A stretch of DNA of 64,000 bases. It comes from Drosophila persimilis (lineage: Eukaryota; Arthropoda; Insecta; Diptera; Drosophilidae). Made by a program: the position numbers and the translations under genes. Where the stretch lies: contig NW_020825596.1 of NCBI RefSeq assembly GCF_003286085.1, positions 1 to 64,000 on the forward strand, given 5' to 3'. The notes beneath the pieces were generated by a model. The model was not told the origin of the DNA, did not search any database, and saw only the letters and a list, made by a program, of their open reading frames with translations. Every line of letters starts with the position of its first letter. Within the stretch, counting starts at the first letter, position 1. This document shows, one piece after another, positions 1 to 9,719 of this stretch.

Positions 1-1799
1 CTCAAAGTATCCTTACGATTGCCTGAAGGTATGGGGTACACCGCGCCGGTTAAGTGAATCAGGATGCACTCCCACTTCACCGTATTGAAGGCGTTCCTGA
101 TGTCTAGGGTGACAATCAGGCAGTATTCCTTCTTGCCGCCCTTCCATCGAGTTCCCTCCACTGCCTTGGAGGCTATGTCGACTACTCTGCCTATGGCGTC
201 CACCGTTGACCTCCCACTCCTGAAGCCGTATTGGTTTGGTGAAAGTCCCCCAGTCATCCTCGACGGCGTTGTCCAGTCTTCTACGGATTATCTGTTCCAG
301 AGTCTTTCCCCAGCGAATCGATTAAGCAAATCGGTCGAAACGAGGAGGGATCGTCCGGCGGCTTTCCTGGCTTTGGCAAGAGCACCAGGTGTTGCAACTT
401 CCACTGCGGCGGAAATAGCCCTTCCCGCAGGCACTGCGTGAATGCCTTAGCAAACTCGTGCGGGTTGTGTGCCATCGCCAGTTTTACCGCACGGTTGGGT
501 ATTCCATCAGGGCCTGGAGCCTTCTTGGCCTTTAAGCTCTGGGCCAGGGCGACGATTTCGTCCTCCGTAACCGGTACGACCGAATATGCAGGCTGGTGTG
601 CGACGGCACTGTTGGCAAGACCGTGAGTCCCGGATGGGAACAATGCCTCAACAATCGTCCGCAACTGGTCTGGGTCAGACGGCGACCCCGCGTTGCTGCC
701 ATGAATTCGCTTCATTACCGTCTTGTAGGCACGTCCCCACGGATCCTTCTCGGCTGAGTCGCAAAGCTGCAGGAAGCACTCCCTCTTGCTCTCCTTGATG
801 GCGGTCTTTAGGGCTTTTCTAGCTCCGCAGTACTCCGCCTGTAGCCTTGGCCAGCTAGTGCCACTCCTTCTGCGAGCCCGTTGATATCGCCTTCTAGCTG
901 ACAGGCAAGTGCGTCTGGCCTCCTGGATCTCGTCATTCCACCAATAGGTCGGCGATTGCTTACCCTTGAATGGCCTCTTGCGACTCATACTGGCATCGCA
1001 TGCGAGCAGTAGGGACTCCAGTAGCTGGTTGACCATCTGTTGAGCTGAGCCTCCGACCTCCATATTCCTCAGCACCTCCAAGAACCTTGGAATCCGCATT
1101 GATTCGGGATTGTAGGCTGCTCTCCGGCTTGTCTGCGTTGCCCTGGTCAGTCTGCAACCACCTTCTCCGCCTATCGAGAACACCACTGCCTCGTGGTCGC
1201 TGGCCGTATAGTGGTTCCCCAGGCGCCAGGTGGACAGAGGGGAAAGGCTACTAGAGGCGAATGTAAGGTCGATGACTGACCCAGAGCCACCCCTGTTGAA
1301 GGTATTCGCGGTCCCCTGATTCAGCAATGCTACGTCCAACGCAGCGAAGGCCTCAAGCAGTGCGTGTCCCTTGTATATGGCGTCCGAGCTGCTGCTTCTG
1401 GAGATGTCGCTGCCACACTCCTGGGCCCAAGCATTGAAGTCGCCAGCAATCACATTTGGTGTGTGGTGCCTGGCGTCGTCGGCCAATTCGTCCATCGATG
1501 CAGCGAAGCTATGACGGCTCAAGCTTGGGGGGAGATAGCAGCTATAAATCCATAAGTTCCCCAGTTTTGCCCTGACGAAATGTCGGAACACAGCGCACAC
1601 TGAGGGGCCGCAGAGGAGGCTTACCGCAAGCCCATATTGCTGCTTTTCCTGAGGAGCTTTGGACCCAGAATCCATCCTCGGGGGAAATGTATGGTTCGCT
1701 AATTATTGCAACGTCCGTTCTCATGTCACGCACCGACTGAGCGAGCAGATCTGTGGCAGCCTCGCAATGGTTTAGGTTTATTTGGTAAAACCTAACCAT
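1..1799 (-). pseudogene. ORF2 (endonuclease-reverse transcriptase) of the R1/LOA-like element, broken and cut by the window edge
   Basis: It starts with MVRFYQINLNHCEAATDLL, the N terminus of an AP-type endonuclease of the R1/LOA group. Further motifs are IAGDFNAW (catalytic region) and TASDHEAVVF (a variant of the SDH motif). The reverse transcriptase follows, with KKAPGPDGIPN and LPKPGKPPDDPSSFRPICL. The sequence near the left edge still encodes QYGFRSGRSTVDAI and LDIRNAFN in other frames. I see at least three frame changes: one in the endonuclease at about 1550-1675, one near 300, and another further left. Some lie at short homopolymers, so assembly error is possible, but the copy as given is not functional. 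The 3' end of ORF2 lies outside the window. Confidence 0.8.
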
Positions 1800-3366
1800 G
1801 TCCAGCGTGTTGACTTGCCTTCTCTTTGGGTGCCATGGGGCACCTGTGGCTACCAGCTACGTGTGAGTGGGGCTTACCCTTTCCGACACAAAGGAAGCAT
1901 TTTGCCTCATTGTGGCAGTCGCTTATCTTGTGCTCCTCAGACCCACAGCGGAAGCACCACCCGCTTCTGTCTACAGAGCTTTTGCAATTAAGTGCAACGT
2001 GGCCGATCTCAAGACACCTGAAGCACTTTAACGGCAGATTTCGCTCCCGTATGCGGCAGACGGACCATGCCACTTTAACCTTACCAACGGATAGCGCCTT
2101 CGTCGCAAGGGTCGCCGGCAAGCAAATAATAGCCCGCTGGGTACCACCAAAGCCTGGGCGCAGACTCTTAATGGCGTCCACATCGAGTGTAATCCCCATT
2201 TGATCGCTGAAGGCCTTCCTCACGTCCTCCGAGGTAGCCATCTCATCCAAGTCGAGCATCTCTAGCCTCGTCTGCTGGGTGAGTGCTCGCGCCTCCGCCT
2301 TGCCTCCTAGGACAGTGCCTATATCCTCGCGAAGCAGCTGCGCGGTCTCCTTCGAGGCGTCTTTGAGCTCCAATAGAAGAGCACCTTTGGCTGTTCGCTT
2401 CACTCTGCTCACACTCTCGCCTACCTTCTTCATCTTCTCGCTCTGGTTGCGGGTGACGAGGTTAAGGATCTCCGCGTAAGTCATTTCCCCTTTTGGCTCG
2501 ATGATAATAACATCCGGACGGGGCCTTGACTTCCGGACGTGCGCTCTGCTCTTCACCTTCTCCCATTCACCTTCGGTAGGTGCAGCTGATTCGGTCTTCC
2601 TTGCCGGTTGTTCGTGGGACTGCAACGTGGGATGGCCACTCATATTGTTTCTCCGCTTCGGCGAGCTCCTCGTCGGCTTGTCCAGCTTCCTTTTCGGCGC
2701 ATCGTGTTGAGGGGAGCACTGCGTCTCCTGATCACGCCGCTCCACCCTCTCCTTCCTCTGAAACTTCGCGTCGAAGCTGTGAAGCGCGGACTTTTGCATC
2801 CTCACCACGTTCTGCGCCAACTCTTTCATCTCTTTGTTGAGATAACGGGCGTCCCTCAGCATCTTCGACAATTCCGTCGACTTTTCTACCAGCGAAGCCA
2901 GGATCGCCCGCAGATCTCCTTCGGCCTTTGGTCCAGTGCCGCTTTTGTCTGTGGAAGCACTGCTGAAGTCAAAGGGATTGACAGGGACTTCTGCTGGTGC
3001 AGACACAGTCAGTGCTGGCAGCACTCTAAGGGGCGCCTTAAGTGGAGTTCCGGTACCAAGGCTTAGCTGGGCCGGCTTCTCAACTGCCTGCTCCCTGGGC
3101 CAAATGCCTCGGGGCGTCTGCCACTGTGGTGGGGAACGCTGCAGGCTAGTTCTCCTCTCAAAGACCCGCTTTTCTTCCTCCTCCATTCTTCCTGTATGTG
3201 ATTGCCAATTATTCGAATTCGAAATTTGAAATTTGAAATTGTTGGCGCTCAACTTCGAACAGGTTGGCCGATCTGGCAACCCTACGACTGTCCTACGCTG
3301 TCCGGCAACTCCGTGCGTTAAGCACCTCTGCTCGATCAGCTGATCCGTGAATATAGATCGAGGCAA
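1792..3366 (-). CDS. ORF1 (Gag) of the R1/LOA-like element
   Basis: The frame is open for 524 codons. The more likely start is the internal Met at about 3186 (MEEEEKRVFERR), because the first 60 residues look like translated 5' UTR. The middle is charged and Lys/Arg rich. The C-terminal part has zinc knuckles CFRCLEIGHVALNC and CFRCGSEEHKISDC followed by a third Cys/His cluster starting CFLC. This order is usual for Gag of R1/LOA/I-type LINEs, which binds the element RNA to form a ribonucleoprotein. The last codons overlap the ORF2 start: the ATG of ORF2 lies inside the ORF1 stop region (ATGGTTAG on the minus strand). Such an overlap suggests coupled or reinitiated translation of ORF2. The frame appears intact. 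Confidence 0.85.
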   Translation of the reverse strand: MPRSIFTDQLIEQRCLTHGVAGQRRTVVGLPDRPTCSKLSANNFKFQISNSNNWQSHTGRMEEEEKRVFERRTSLQRSPPQWQTPRGIWPREQAVEKPAQLSLGTGTPLKAPLRVLPALTVSAPAEVPVNPFDFSSASTDKSGTGPKAEGDLRAILASLVEKSTELSKMLRDARYLNKEMKELAQNVVRMQKSALHSFDAKFQRKERVERRDQETQCSPQHDAPKRKLDKPTRSSPKRRNNMSGHPTLQSHEQPARKTESAAPTEGEWEKVKSRAHVRKSRPRPDVIIIEPKGEMTYAEILNLVTRNQSEKMKKVGESVSRVKRTAKGALLLELKDASKETAQLLREDIGTVLGGKAEARALTQQTRLEMLDLDEMATSEDVRKAFSDQMGITLDVDAIKSLRPGFGGTQRAIICLPATLATKALSVGKVKVAWSVCRIRERNLPLKCFRCLEIGHVALNCKSSVDRSGWCFRCGSEEHKISDCHNEAKCFLCVGKGKPHSHVAGSHRCPMAPKEKASQHAGHG

Positions 3367-3660
3367 GTGAAGCGATTTGAGTGAAAGTTGTTTTTATATT
3401 TCCTACCACCTACACGATGGATAGAGAAATGCGCCAAAACCAACGATCACCCCCCCCGGGCCTATCTGCTCGTCTGCGTTTGCCCCTGCAACCAACTGGG
3501 AAGTCTCCGCCGCCAGCCACCATGCGCAGTGAGTACGGGACGCTGAAAGCCTGACTTGAACCGTCTTCTGTTTTGATTCCAGGCGTGATACGGATTTTGC
3601 TTGTAGAAAACTCGGAGCTCGCTTGCAAACACGACCGCACTTGGAAACTCAAACTCAAAC

Positions 3661-4355
3661 TGTGTGTGTGTGTGTGTGTGTCTGAATGGATGGCGGTAAG
3701 TATTTTCAGAGCCCTTTTTTAATCGTATTTGTGGCTGATGGATTTTTCCTTTTCCAGGACCATAGGGCACTCTGAATGCCATGGCACTGGATCCGGCCAC
3801 CAGCTAAGGACGATGGCGATGGCATAACTCGAAGGGCACAGGTCCGGCCGCCCAAGTGTAATGGATGTTTGTGTGTGTGTGTGTATTTCCATTCCAGGTA
3901 CACATGGCACTCTGAATGCCACGGCACCTGGTTCCAGCAAACCAGATGAGGGCAATGGCGGAGAACGACACACCTACTCGAACGGCACAGGTCCGGCCGC
4001 CCAAGTGTAATGGATGTTTGTGTGTGTGTGTGTCTGAGTGGCTGGCGGTAAGTATTTTGAGAGCCCTTTTTAATCGTATGTGTGGCTGATGGATTTTTCC
4101 TTTTCCAGGACCATAGGGCACTCTGAATGCCATGGCACTGGATCCGGCCACCAACTAAGGACGATGGCGATGGCATAACTCGAACGGCCCAGGTCCGGCC
4201 GCCCAAGTGTAATGGATGTTTGTGTGTGTGTGTCTGAATGGCTGGCGGTAAGTATTTTGAGCGCCCTTTTTAATCGTATGTGTGGCTGATGGATTTTTCC
4301 TTTTCCAGGACCATAGGGCACTCTGAATGCCATGGCACTGGATCCGGCCACCAAC
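3661..4355 (+). repeat. Tandem repeats carrying antisense introns, 3' UTR of unit A
   Basis: Three full repeats and one variant, with a period near 200 bp. On the plus strand each full repeat has a consensus 5' splice site (GCG|GTAAGTATTT), a branch-point-like CTGAT, a pyrimidine tract and a 3' splice site (TTTTCCTTTTCCAG|GACC). Predicted introns are 3696-3757 (62 nt), 4048-4108 (61 nt) and 4248-4308 (61 nt). The intervening exon-like parts hold TCCGGCCACC and GGTCCGGCCGCCC motifs and a TG run just before the 5' splice site. A variant repeat near 3860-4010 lacks the 5' splice site. The signals are seen in sequence; splicing is inferred. Confidence 0.75.
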
Positions 4356-4356
4356 T

Positions 4357-7300
4357 GCTGCTGCTGCCATTGTTGGTGGATTTTCCGATGTCACTGGAAC
4401 TGCTGGAGTTGCCGTCACTGCCTGGGATTGGATGAGCGAGGTGAGTAGTGACATCATCGCTTCCAGCCTCTTTTCCAATCGCGTCATCCTCTGCGTATTC
4501 TCCAACAGTGCCTGGCTGCAGGATCCCTCGCAAGATTGGCGTTTCGGCTGCATCTTCTGCCGGGAGCGGTTGTTGGCAAGCTGCTGCTGCTGCTGTCGCT
4601 GTTGTTGTTCGCGCTGCGGCTGCTGTTGCAGCTGCTGTAGCTGCTGCTGCTGTTGTGCCTGGGAACGGCTCAATGGCTGCTCTGGACGTCGTCGCCCAGT
4701 GCGTGGGCCAGAGGCAGCAGGCGTCTGTTTTTTTGTATGTATTGGCTGCTGCTGCTTCTGCTTCTGCTGATGTTGTTGTCCTCTTCGTCGCCCAGGAGAG
4801 GAGACATTGAGTGGCGTCCATGCTGCCTGCTGCTGCTGTCCGCGCCAGGGATTGGCTGGCGTTTGAGCTTGCTGTTGCTGCTGCTGTCGGCGCCCTGGAT
4901 GTGCTGGTGTTGTTCTTGCTGGTGGTGGCTGCTGCTCTGGCAATGGCTGCAGAAGCGAGCTGCGCTTGCGACGCAACTCCTGCATGGCCACTCGGTGGGA
5001 CAGAAGGCGGCCCCTTGCTGCCTTGAATGCCGGACATCCCTTGTAGGCGCTGATGTGGGCGCCCTGGCAATTGGCGCATTTAGGGGCGTCTGCCCTTGGC
5101 TTGGCACATGCCGTGGACGCGTGGGCACCCGCACACTTCATACAGACGAATGAACGCCTGCAGTAGGTGCGGGTGTGCCCGAATGCCTGACATCTGTGGC
5201 ACTGGGCTGGGTCCACCGGCTTGGCCTGCCTCTCAACGGTCACCAACTGGTTGCCCAGCTGGGTTGATTGGAGGACATCGTGGTGGCTTTCATCCGGCTT
5301 GGGGGCTATCTCCAACTCGAACTGGTCGAGCGGCTGTCCATCGGATCTCCCTTTAATGGCTCTAATAAATATAACATAATAACCCAATTCGCCCATCTGA
5401 TTTTTTATTAGTTGGGTGCTTGTGGAGTGGTGTAGATCTCGCACGACGATCCGTAGCCCACGGTCACTCTTGTGCTGGTGTGTGTAGTGGCCAGTCATCG
5501 CCTCGTTGCCGTCGCCATCGCCCAGGATTGCCATGATGGCATCCCTGGTAGCCATGTCGCGGGCCTGGATACGGACACCATTGCGGCTGATGAGCTTGGT
5601 GTGATAGCTACTGTTGCCCACCCTCGGGTCATTCTGCAGCTTGTCCAGAATGGGCATAATGTCGGGGACAGCTGGCAGAATGATGGGGGGGGGGAATAAT
5701 TGTCGTTGGTTGTTGCTGCTGCTGTCGGCGCCCTGGATGTGCTGGTGTTGTTCTTGCTGGTGGTGGCTGCTGCTCTGGCAATGGCTGCAGAAGCGAGCTG
5801 CGCTTGCGACGCAACTCCTGCATGGCCACTCGGTGGGACAGAAGGCGGCCCCTTGCTGCCTTGAATGCCGGACATCCCTTGTAGGCGCTGATGTGGGCGC
5901 CCTGGCAATTGGCGCATTTAGGGGCGTCTGCCCTTGGCTTGGCACATGCCGTGGACGCGTGGGCACCCGCACACTTCATACAGACGAATGAACGCCTGCA
6001 GTAGGTGCGGGTGTGCCCGAATGCCTGACATCTGTGGCACTGGGCTGGGTCCACCGGCTTGGCCTGCCTCTCAACGGTCACCAACTGGTTGCCCAGCTGG
6101 GTTAATTGGAGGACATCGTGGTGGCTTTCATCCGGCTTGGGGGCTATCTCCAACTCGAACTGGTCGAGCGGCTGTCCATCGGATCTCCCTTTAATGGCTC
6201 TAATAAATATAACATAATAACCCAATTCGGCCATCTGATTTTTTATTAGTTGGGTGCTTGTGGAGTGGTGTAGATCTCGCACGACGATCCGTAGCCCACG
6301 GTCACTCTTGTGCTGGTGTGTGTAGTGGCCAGTCATCGCCTCGTTGCCGTCGCCATCGCCCAGGATTGCCATGATGGCATCCCTGGTAGCCATGTCGCGG
6401 GCCTGGATACGGACACCATTGCGGCTGATGAGCTTGGTGTGATAGCTACTGTTGCCCACCCTCGGGTCATTCTGCAGCTTGTCCAGAATGGGCATAATGT
6501 CGGGGACAGCTGGCAGAATGATGGGGGGGGGGGGAATAATTGTGGTTGGTTGGTGTTGGTGCTGCAGCATCCGAGTTTGTCTGGCATTGGGCATACTCAG
6601 GGCGGGCAGCTGGAGCAGCCCAACGCCGCCGCCGCTGCTGCTGCTGTGGGTTCCTGTGCCGCAGCTACTAGTTGCATTTGCAGGTGAGTGAGGTAGAGCT
6701 AGTGGAGCATTGGCTGGAGCAGGGGCAGGGGCAGGGGCAGGGGCGTGGGCAGGGGCATTTTGTGTAATTGTCCGCTGATGTTGTTGCTGTTGCTGGTTTG
6801 ATTGTTGGTGATGGAGATGGTTTTGAATTTGGGGGATATGGGATTTGCTTGCCTGTTGGTTACTTTCCCGGAGTCGTCGTTTGGCCGATGCATAATTGGC
6901 ATCCAAATTGTCGTCGTCATCGTCATCAAACTCAACAACCATATCATCACTGTCATCATCGTCATCGTCATCCACCTCGGCGCGGACGCGCTTCAGTGGC
7001 GAACGGGCCGCTGCAGCAGAGGTGGATGGGATATCATCGGTATTGGCTGTGTTTGTTGCTATTGGCTGATGTTGTTGTTGTTGTTTATGTGTTTGCTGCT
7101 GCTGATGTTCCTCTGGCGGCGGTGGTGGGGGGGGGTCCGCCTGTTAACATTGCTGTTAACAGGCATCGTCTGGCTGCCGACGTAATTGTAGTTGTCGTTT
7201 TTGTGTTTGATGTCGCTGTTTGTGTGCTGATGTATGTCATCATTGTATTTGTGGTTGTGGTATTGGCTTTGTGCATTGCATTTGGAACCGCTGCTGTGGC

Positions 7301-8146
7301 CGATCGAGCGGGGTTTGTGCCATGGCTGTGGTTCGAGTTCGAACTCGCTCCCGAACGGGCACTCGAGCACGAATCTTGTGTTGGCTGCTGTTCGTGTAGA
7401 GGCTGCTCGAATGCCCTCTCGTACTGTCGCTGGTACGAGGTCGTTACCCGCTCTCTCTTTGCGCTCACTCTCGCTCCTTGCTGTTTCCGGCTCTCTCCAC
7501 ACGAAGCATCGGCATACGGTGCATCGATACGTGTATGTGTGTGTTGGAGTGTGGGAAGCGGAATTATTGGCGCGCTCGGTACCGCTAGGCTTGGCTTGGC
7601 TTGACATAGCGGGGCTTGAAATTGCGGTGCTTTGGCTGACGCCGCTGCCGCTGCCGACGCCGCCAATGCCTCAAGCCGGCGACTACCGCTGCTGCTGCTG
7701 CTGATGTTCTGCTGCTGCTGCTGCTGGCGTTCCTGGGTATGGACCGCCTCAACCCAATCGCCGATCTGGAACTGCTCCTGGCTGGTGAGATTGGGAATGG
7801 CCGCCCAGCTGTTGGGGCAGGGCAGGTCGGGGATGGGGCTTGTGGCCGGAGTGGCCGTGATGGTGGTGTCGGTATTTGTGGTCCTCACATACCCGGTAAT
7901 GGTGGCTGGAGCCGGTCCAGGAATTGGAGGAAGTGCCTCCAACCAAGTGGCGGAGTCGGTGGATTGGCGTCTCAGTATCGCTGCGTTTGCCACGGCGCCG
8001 GTGGCTGCGCTGTCGGCGCTGGCTTCGCCGTCGGCGGCGCTGTCGGAGCTGGCAGTGGAAATGGCTGATTTGGGGCGATCCCTGGCTGTGACGCCGTGTG
8101 GTCCTCGTCGTCGTCGTCCTCTTCTGGCAGTGGAACCGCGGGGCAT
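4357..8146 (-). pseudogene. gag: Gag of family 1, unit A (rearranged)
   Basis: The N terminus is MPRGSTARRGRRRRGPHG at 8146. A Ser/Ala/Thr-rich and Gln-rich region follows, then an acidic run (DDDDDDDSDD near 6970), then the conserved core with GLRIVVRDLHHSTS and three zinc knuckles (CHRCQAFGHTRTYC, CMKCAGAHASTAC, CANCQGAHISAYKGC). The core occurs twice because of the 838-bp duplication. The first core copy (about 5708-6540) is in frame with the acidic region: its C tract is 12 long and reads PPPP. The second has a 10-base tract. The first C tract (about 7127-7135, 9 bases) breaks the frame. The normal acidic C-terminal tail is lost, and reading runs into the 3' repeat block. The copy is non-functional as given. 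Confidence 0.8.
4870..6545 (-). repeat. 838-bp tandem duplication inside Gag of unit A
   Basis: About 4870-5707 and 5708-6545 are near-identical direct repeats offset by 838 bp. Each contains the Gag core from the poly-C tract to the Gln-rich region after the zinc knuckles. The inner junction near 5697-5725 joins the sequence after the C tract (aataattgtcgttgg) to a Gln-codon run (ttgctgctgctg). The length is not a multiple of three. Unit D lacks almost exactly the same segment, which suggests unequal exchange or slippage at these two places. The few differences between copies include the C-tract length (10 against 12) and isolated substitutions. Confidence 0.9.
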
Positions 8147-8261
8147 AGCTGCGCTGGATTGGCTTTGGTTGGATTTGGTAATAAATTTTTTCGACCGACG
8201 CGAGTGGAGATTTTGTCAAGTCAGATTGATTCACACAGTTTTTTTTCGCTTTTTTTTCCAA

Positions 8262-8931
8262 TTATATACCCGCTTTGGGTTGAGGGCTCTCAGTGCTCCA
8301 TACAGGGGAGGAACTGAGAGGCTGGGGTGTGAGCCGCCAGCAACCAAGCGCGTTGCTTTATTAATTTCTCTTTGTGGGCAGTATATGTCTTAATTTAGTA
8401 GATGTACATTTTTGTTTGTTTTTACAATTTAACTTTAAACGGCACTCAAACACTTTTTACTGGTACATTTAATGGCACAATAATTTACAAACATATAAAC
8501 TGCAGCAACGTTAAACACTTGTAACCTCGACTAGGCCCGCACTCAGCAGGGGGGGCAAGGGAAAAAGAGAAAGAGAGAGAGATAAACTTTTCGGCACTTT
8601 GACGGAGGGACTAAACCTCAAACACGACTCGACTCCACAATGTTCGAGACACGACTTTTTCTCGTTTGGACAGAGATCCAGACTCGAGACTCGATTCCAC
8701 GATCGGGGCAAAAGGCTCCAAAAGTATGAATTGTCAAGAGGGTGTCAAGTGTGTGTGTATGCGGTGTGAGTCAAGAAAGTAAAGTGGGGCCACGCTCAAA
8801 AGTATGCTGTCTCTTCTTTGTAATTTTCCCTAACTTAAAATTTGATTTGATCCCCTGTGAGTTTGTCAACTTGATGTTTTGTTGGTTGTAATGCGGTATG
8901 TGGTCTTCAGTCCCCTCTACTACCCTTGCCG
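8262..8931 (-). other. 5' UTR of family 1 (unit A; same in C, D, E)
   Basis: Non-coding stretch of about 670 bp upstream of gag. On the plus strand it has a hairpin (CTCTCAGTGCTCC near 8287 pairing with GGAGGAACTGAGAG to 8320), a G tract whose length varies (7 in A, 13 in C, 18 in D, 12 in E), and a GA-rich AAAGAGAAAGAGAGAGAGAT near 8563-8582. The GA repeats could bind GAGA factor, but this is only a suggestion. Unit B lacks about 295 bp from here. Confidence 0.6.
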
Positions 8932-9467
8932 CCTGCTGAGGGCAGACGACTAGGAATGTATCATGTACATGTGGGCGGGCAGTTTATAGGGAACGTAGTG
9001 GATATATGCGAAGACTTGCATATTTGGCTCAATTTAGGCCGTAGTGGTGGGGTGTGGCGGCAACTGATGCTGATTTGAAAGTCGATTACGAAACCGATAA
9101 TCAATTGTCAGCACCGTTGCCGCCGAAGATTTATCACAGATTGTAATAATTTTTTTTTAGTGGGGTGTCGGAGAACCGCACTAATTACGATAGTAACAAT
9201 AAGGGGGGGGAAGAAGGGGTTAAAGAAATGAGATCGAAATGTGCAGAAATGTGCAGTGTTGCAACACGTAGTCAATTGGGGAATAGATAAAGGGAAAAGG
9301 TAAACAATGCATGTGCTTTGCATGGAAAATAAGTGGAAAGGCACTAAATAAAAGAGACAAGCACTTGCAGAAATAGCAATACAGATAAGTAATAGACTGG
9401 AGTGGAGACGACGCAAAAACAGGTAATAAAAGAGATACTACACTGGAACAAAGACGAGACAAAACAG

Positions 9468-9551
9468 GTACAATTGATTTACGTTTACAATATGTATTAC
9501 AATAAACATAACAATTTAAAACAATGTCTATATCTTTTACTATAATTACAG
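9468..9551 (+). other. Predicted antisense intron upstream of the hairpin, unit B
   Basis: On the plus strand the 5' splice site is ACAG|GTACAATT and the 3' splice site is ACTATAATTACAG|GGAAG. The predicted intron is 84 nt and AT-rich, which fits Drosophila short introns. The same intron (80 nt) is at 14618-14697 in unit C, 19789-19868 in unit D and 24819-24898 in unit E. The predicted exon that follows begins directly with the conserved hairpin segment. An alternative 5' site (AG|GTAATA) lies about 46 bp upstream. Confidence 0.5.
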
Positions 9552-9567
9552 GGAAGACAAGAAGCAT

Positions 9568-9622
9568 CGGCCGGCATAGCAAAACACAATGCTTGTAAAG
9601 ACATTGCGTTGCATACCGGCCG
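9568..9622. other. Conserved imperfect stem-loop in the 3' UTR, unit B
   Basis: The arms are CGGCCGGCATAGC and GCATACCGGCCG, with an inner pair formed by ACAATG and CATTGC around a short loop. The hairpin also occurs in family 2, where Gag and most of the 3' UTR have diverged (inner stem CGCAATG/CATTGCG in unit F). It sits at the start of the exon predicted after an antisense intron. It could be a structural element in the sense RNA (for reverse transcriptase or Gag recognition) or in the antisense RNA. The inverted repeat is seen in sequence; the function is inferred. Confidence 0.6.
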
Positions 9623-9719
9623 ACCCCGTCGTCCCCGTCGTCCGGCCACCAGCTGTGGGCAAAGGTGGACAATGACACACATAACTCGAACGGCACAGGT
9701 CCGGCCGCCCAAGTGTAAT

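Larger units (their letters stand above)
1..3660 (-). mobile_element. R1/LOA-like non-LTR retrotransposon, 5' half
   Basis: This is a LINE-type element read on the minus strand. It enters from the left edge of the window, so its 3' half is not visible. It carries ORF1 (Gag with zinc knuckles) followed by ORF2 (endonuclease then reverse transcriptase). ORF2 opens with QINLNHCEAATDLL, which is typical of the R1/LOA group and differs from the jockey-type telomeric elements in the rest of the window. About 290 bp upstream of ORF1 (3367-3660) should be 5' UTR. The right edge is set where the TG-rich start of the family-1 3' repeats appears, so it is approximate. It may have inserted into the 3' UTR of unit A, whose distal part is missing here. 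R1 and LOA/Bilbo cannot be told apart by eye. Confidence 0.8.
3661..8931 (-). mobile_element. Telomeric gag-only retrotransposon, family 1, unit A
   Basis: This is the leftmost of five family-1 units, about 5.3 kb long. The 5' end (right) is set at 8931, the last base shared with unit E before unit E meets a different neighbour. The order on the minus strand is: 5' UTR of about 785 bp, gag (8146 leftward), then 3' UTR repeats. No pol is present. The unit is rearranged: gag holds an internal 838-bp tandem duplication, and the 3' end of gag is fused directly to the 3' repeat block at about 4356. The part of the 3' UTR with the conserved hairpin is missing. The 5' UTR holds a hairpin (8287-8320), a G tract of 7 and a GA-rich stretch near 8560-8582. 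Confidence 0.85.

Noticed and set aside
3861-3910. Additional 3' splice-like site TTTCCATTCCAG in the variant repeat
   Set aside because: It has no paired 5' splice site in the variant repeat. It could be an alternative acceptor, but support is weak.
3661-4355. Minus-strand open frames in the 3' repeats (His/Thr-rich)
   Set aside because: They arise from CA runs and change with repeat number. They lie after the gag stop in units B and C.
6768-7604. Plus-strand open frames opposite family-1 gag, with Val- and Cys-rich sequence
   Set aside because: They are shadows of the low-complexity Gag coding sequence, and their sequence changes freely among units.
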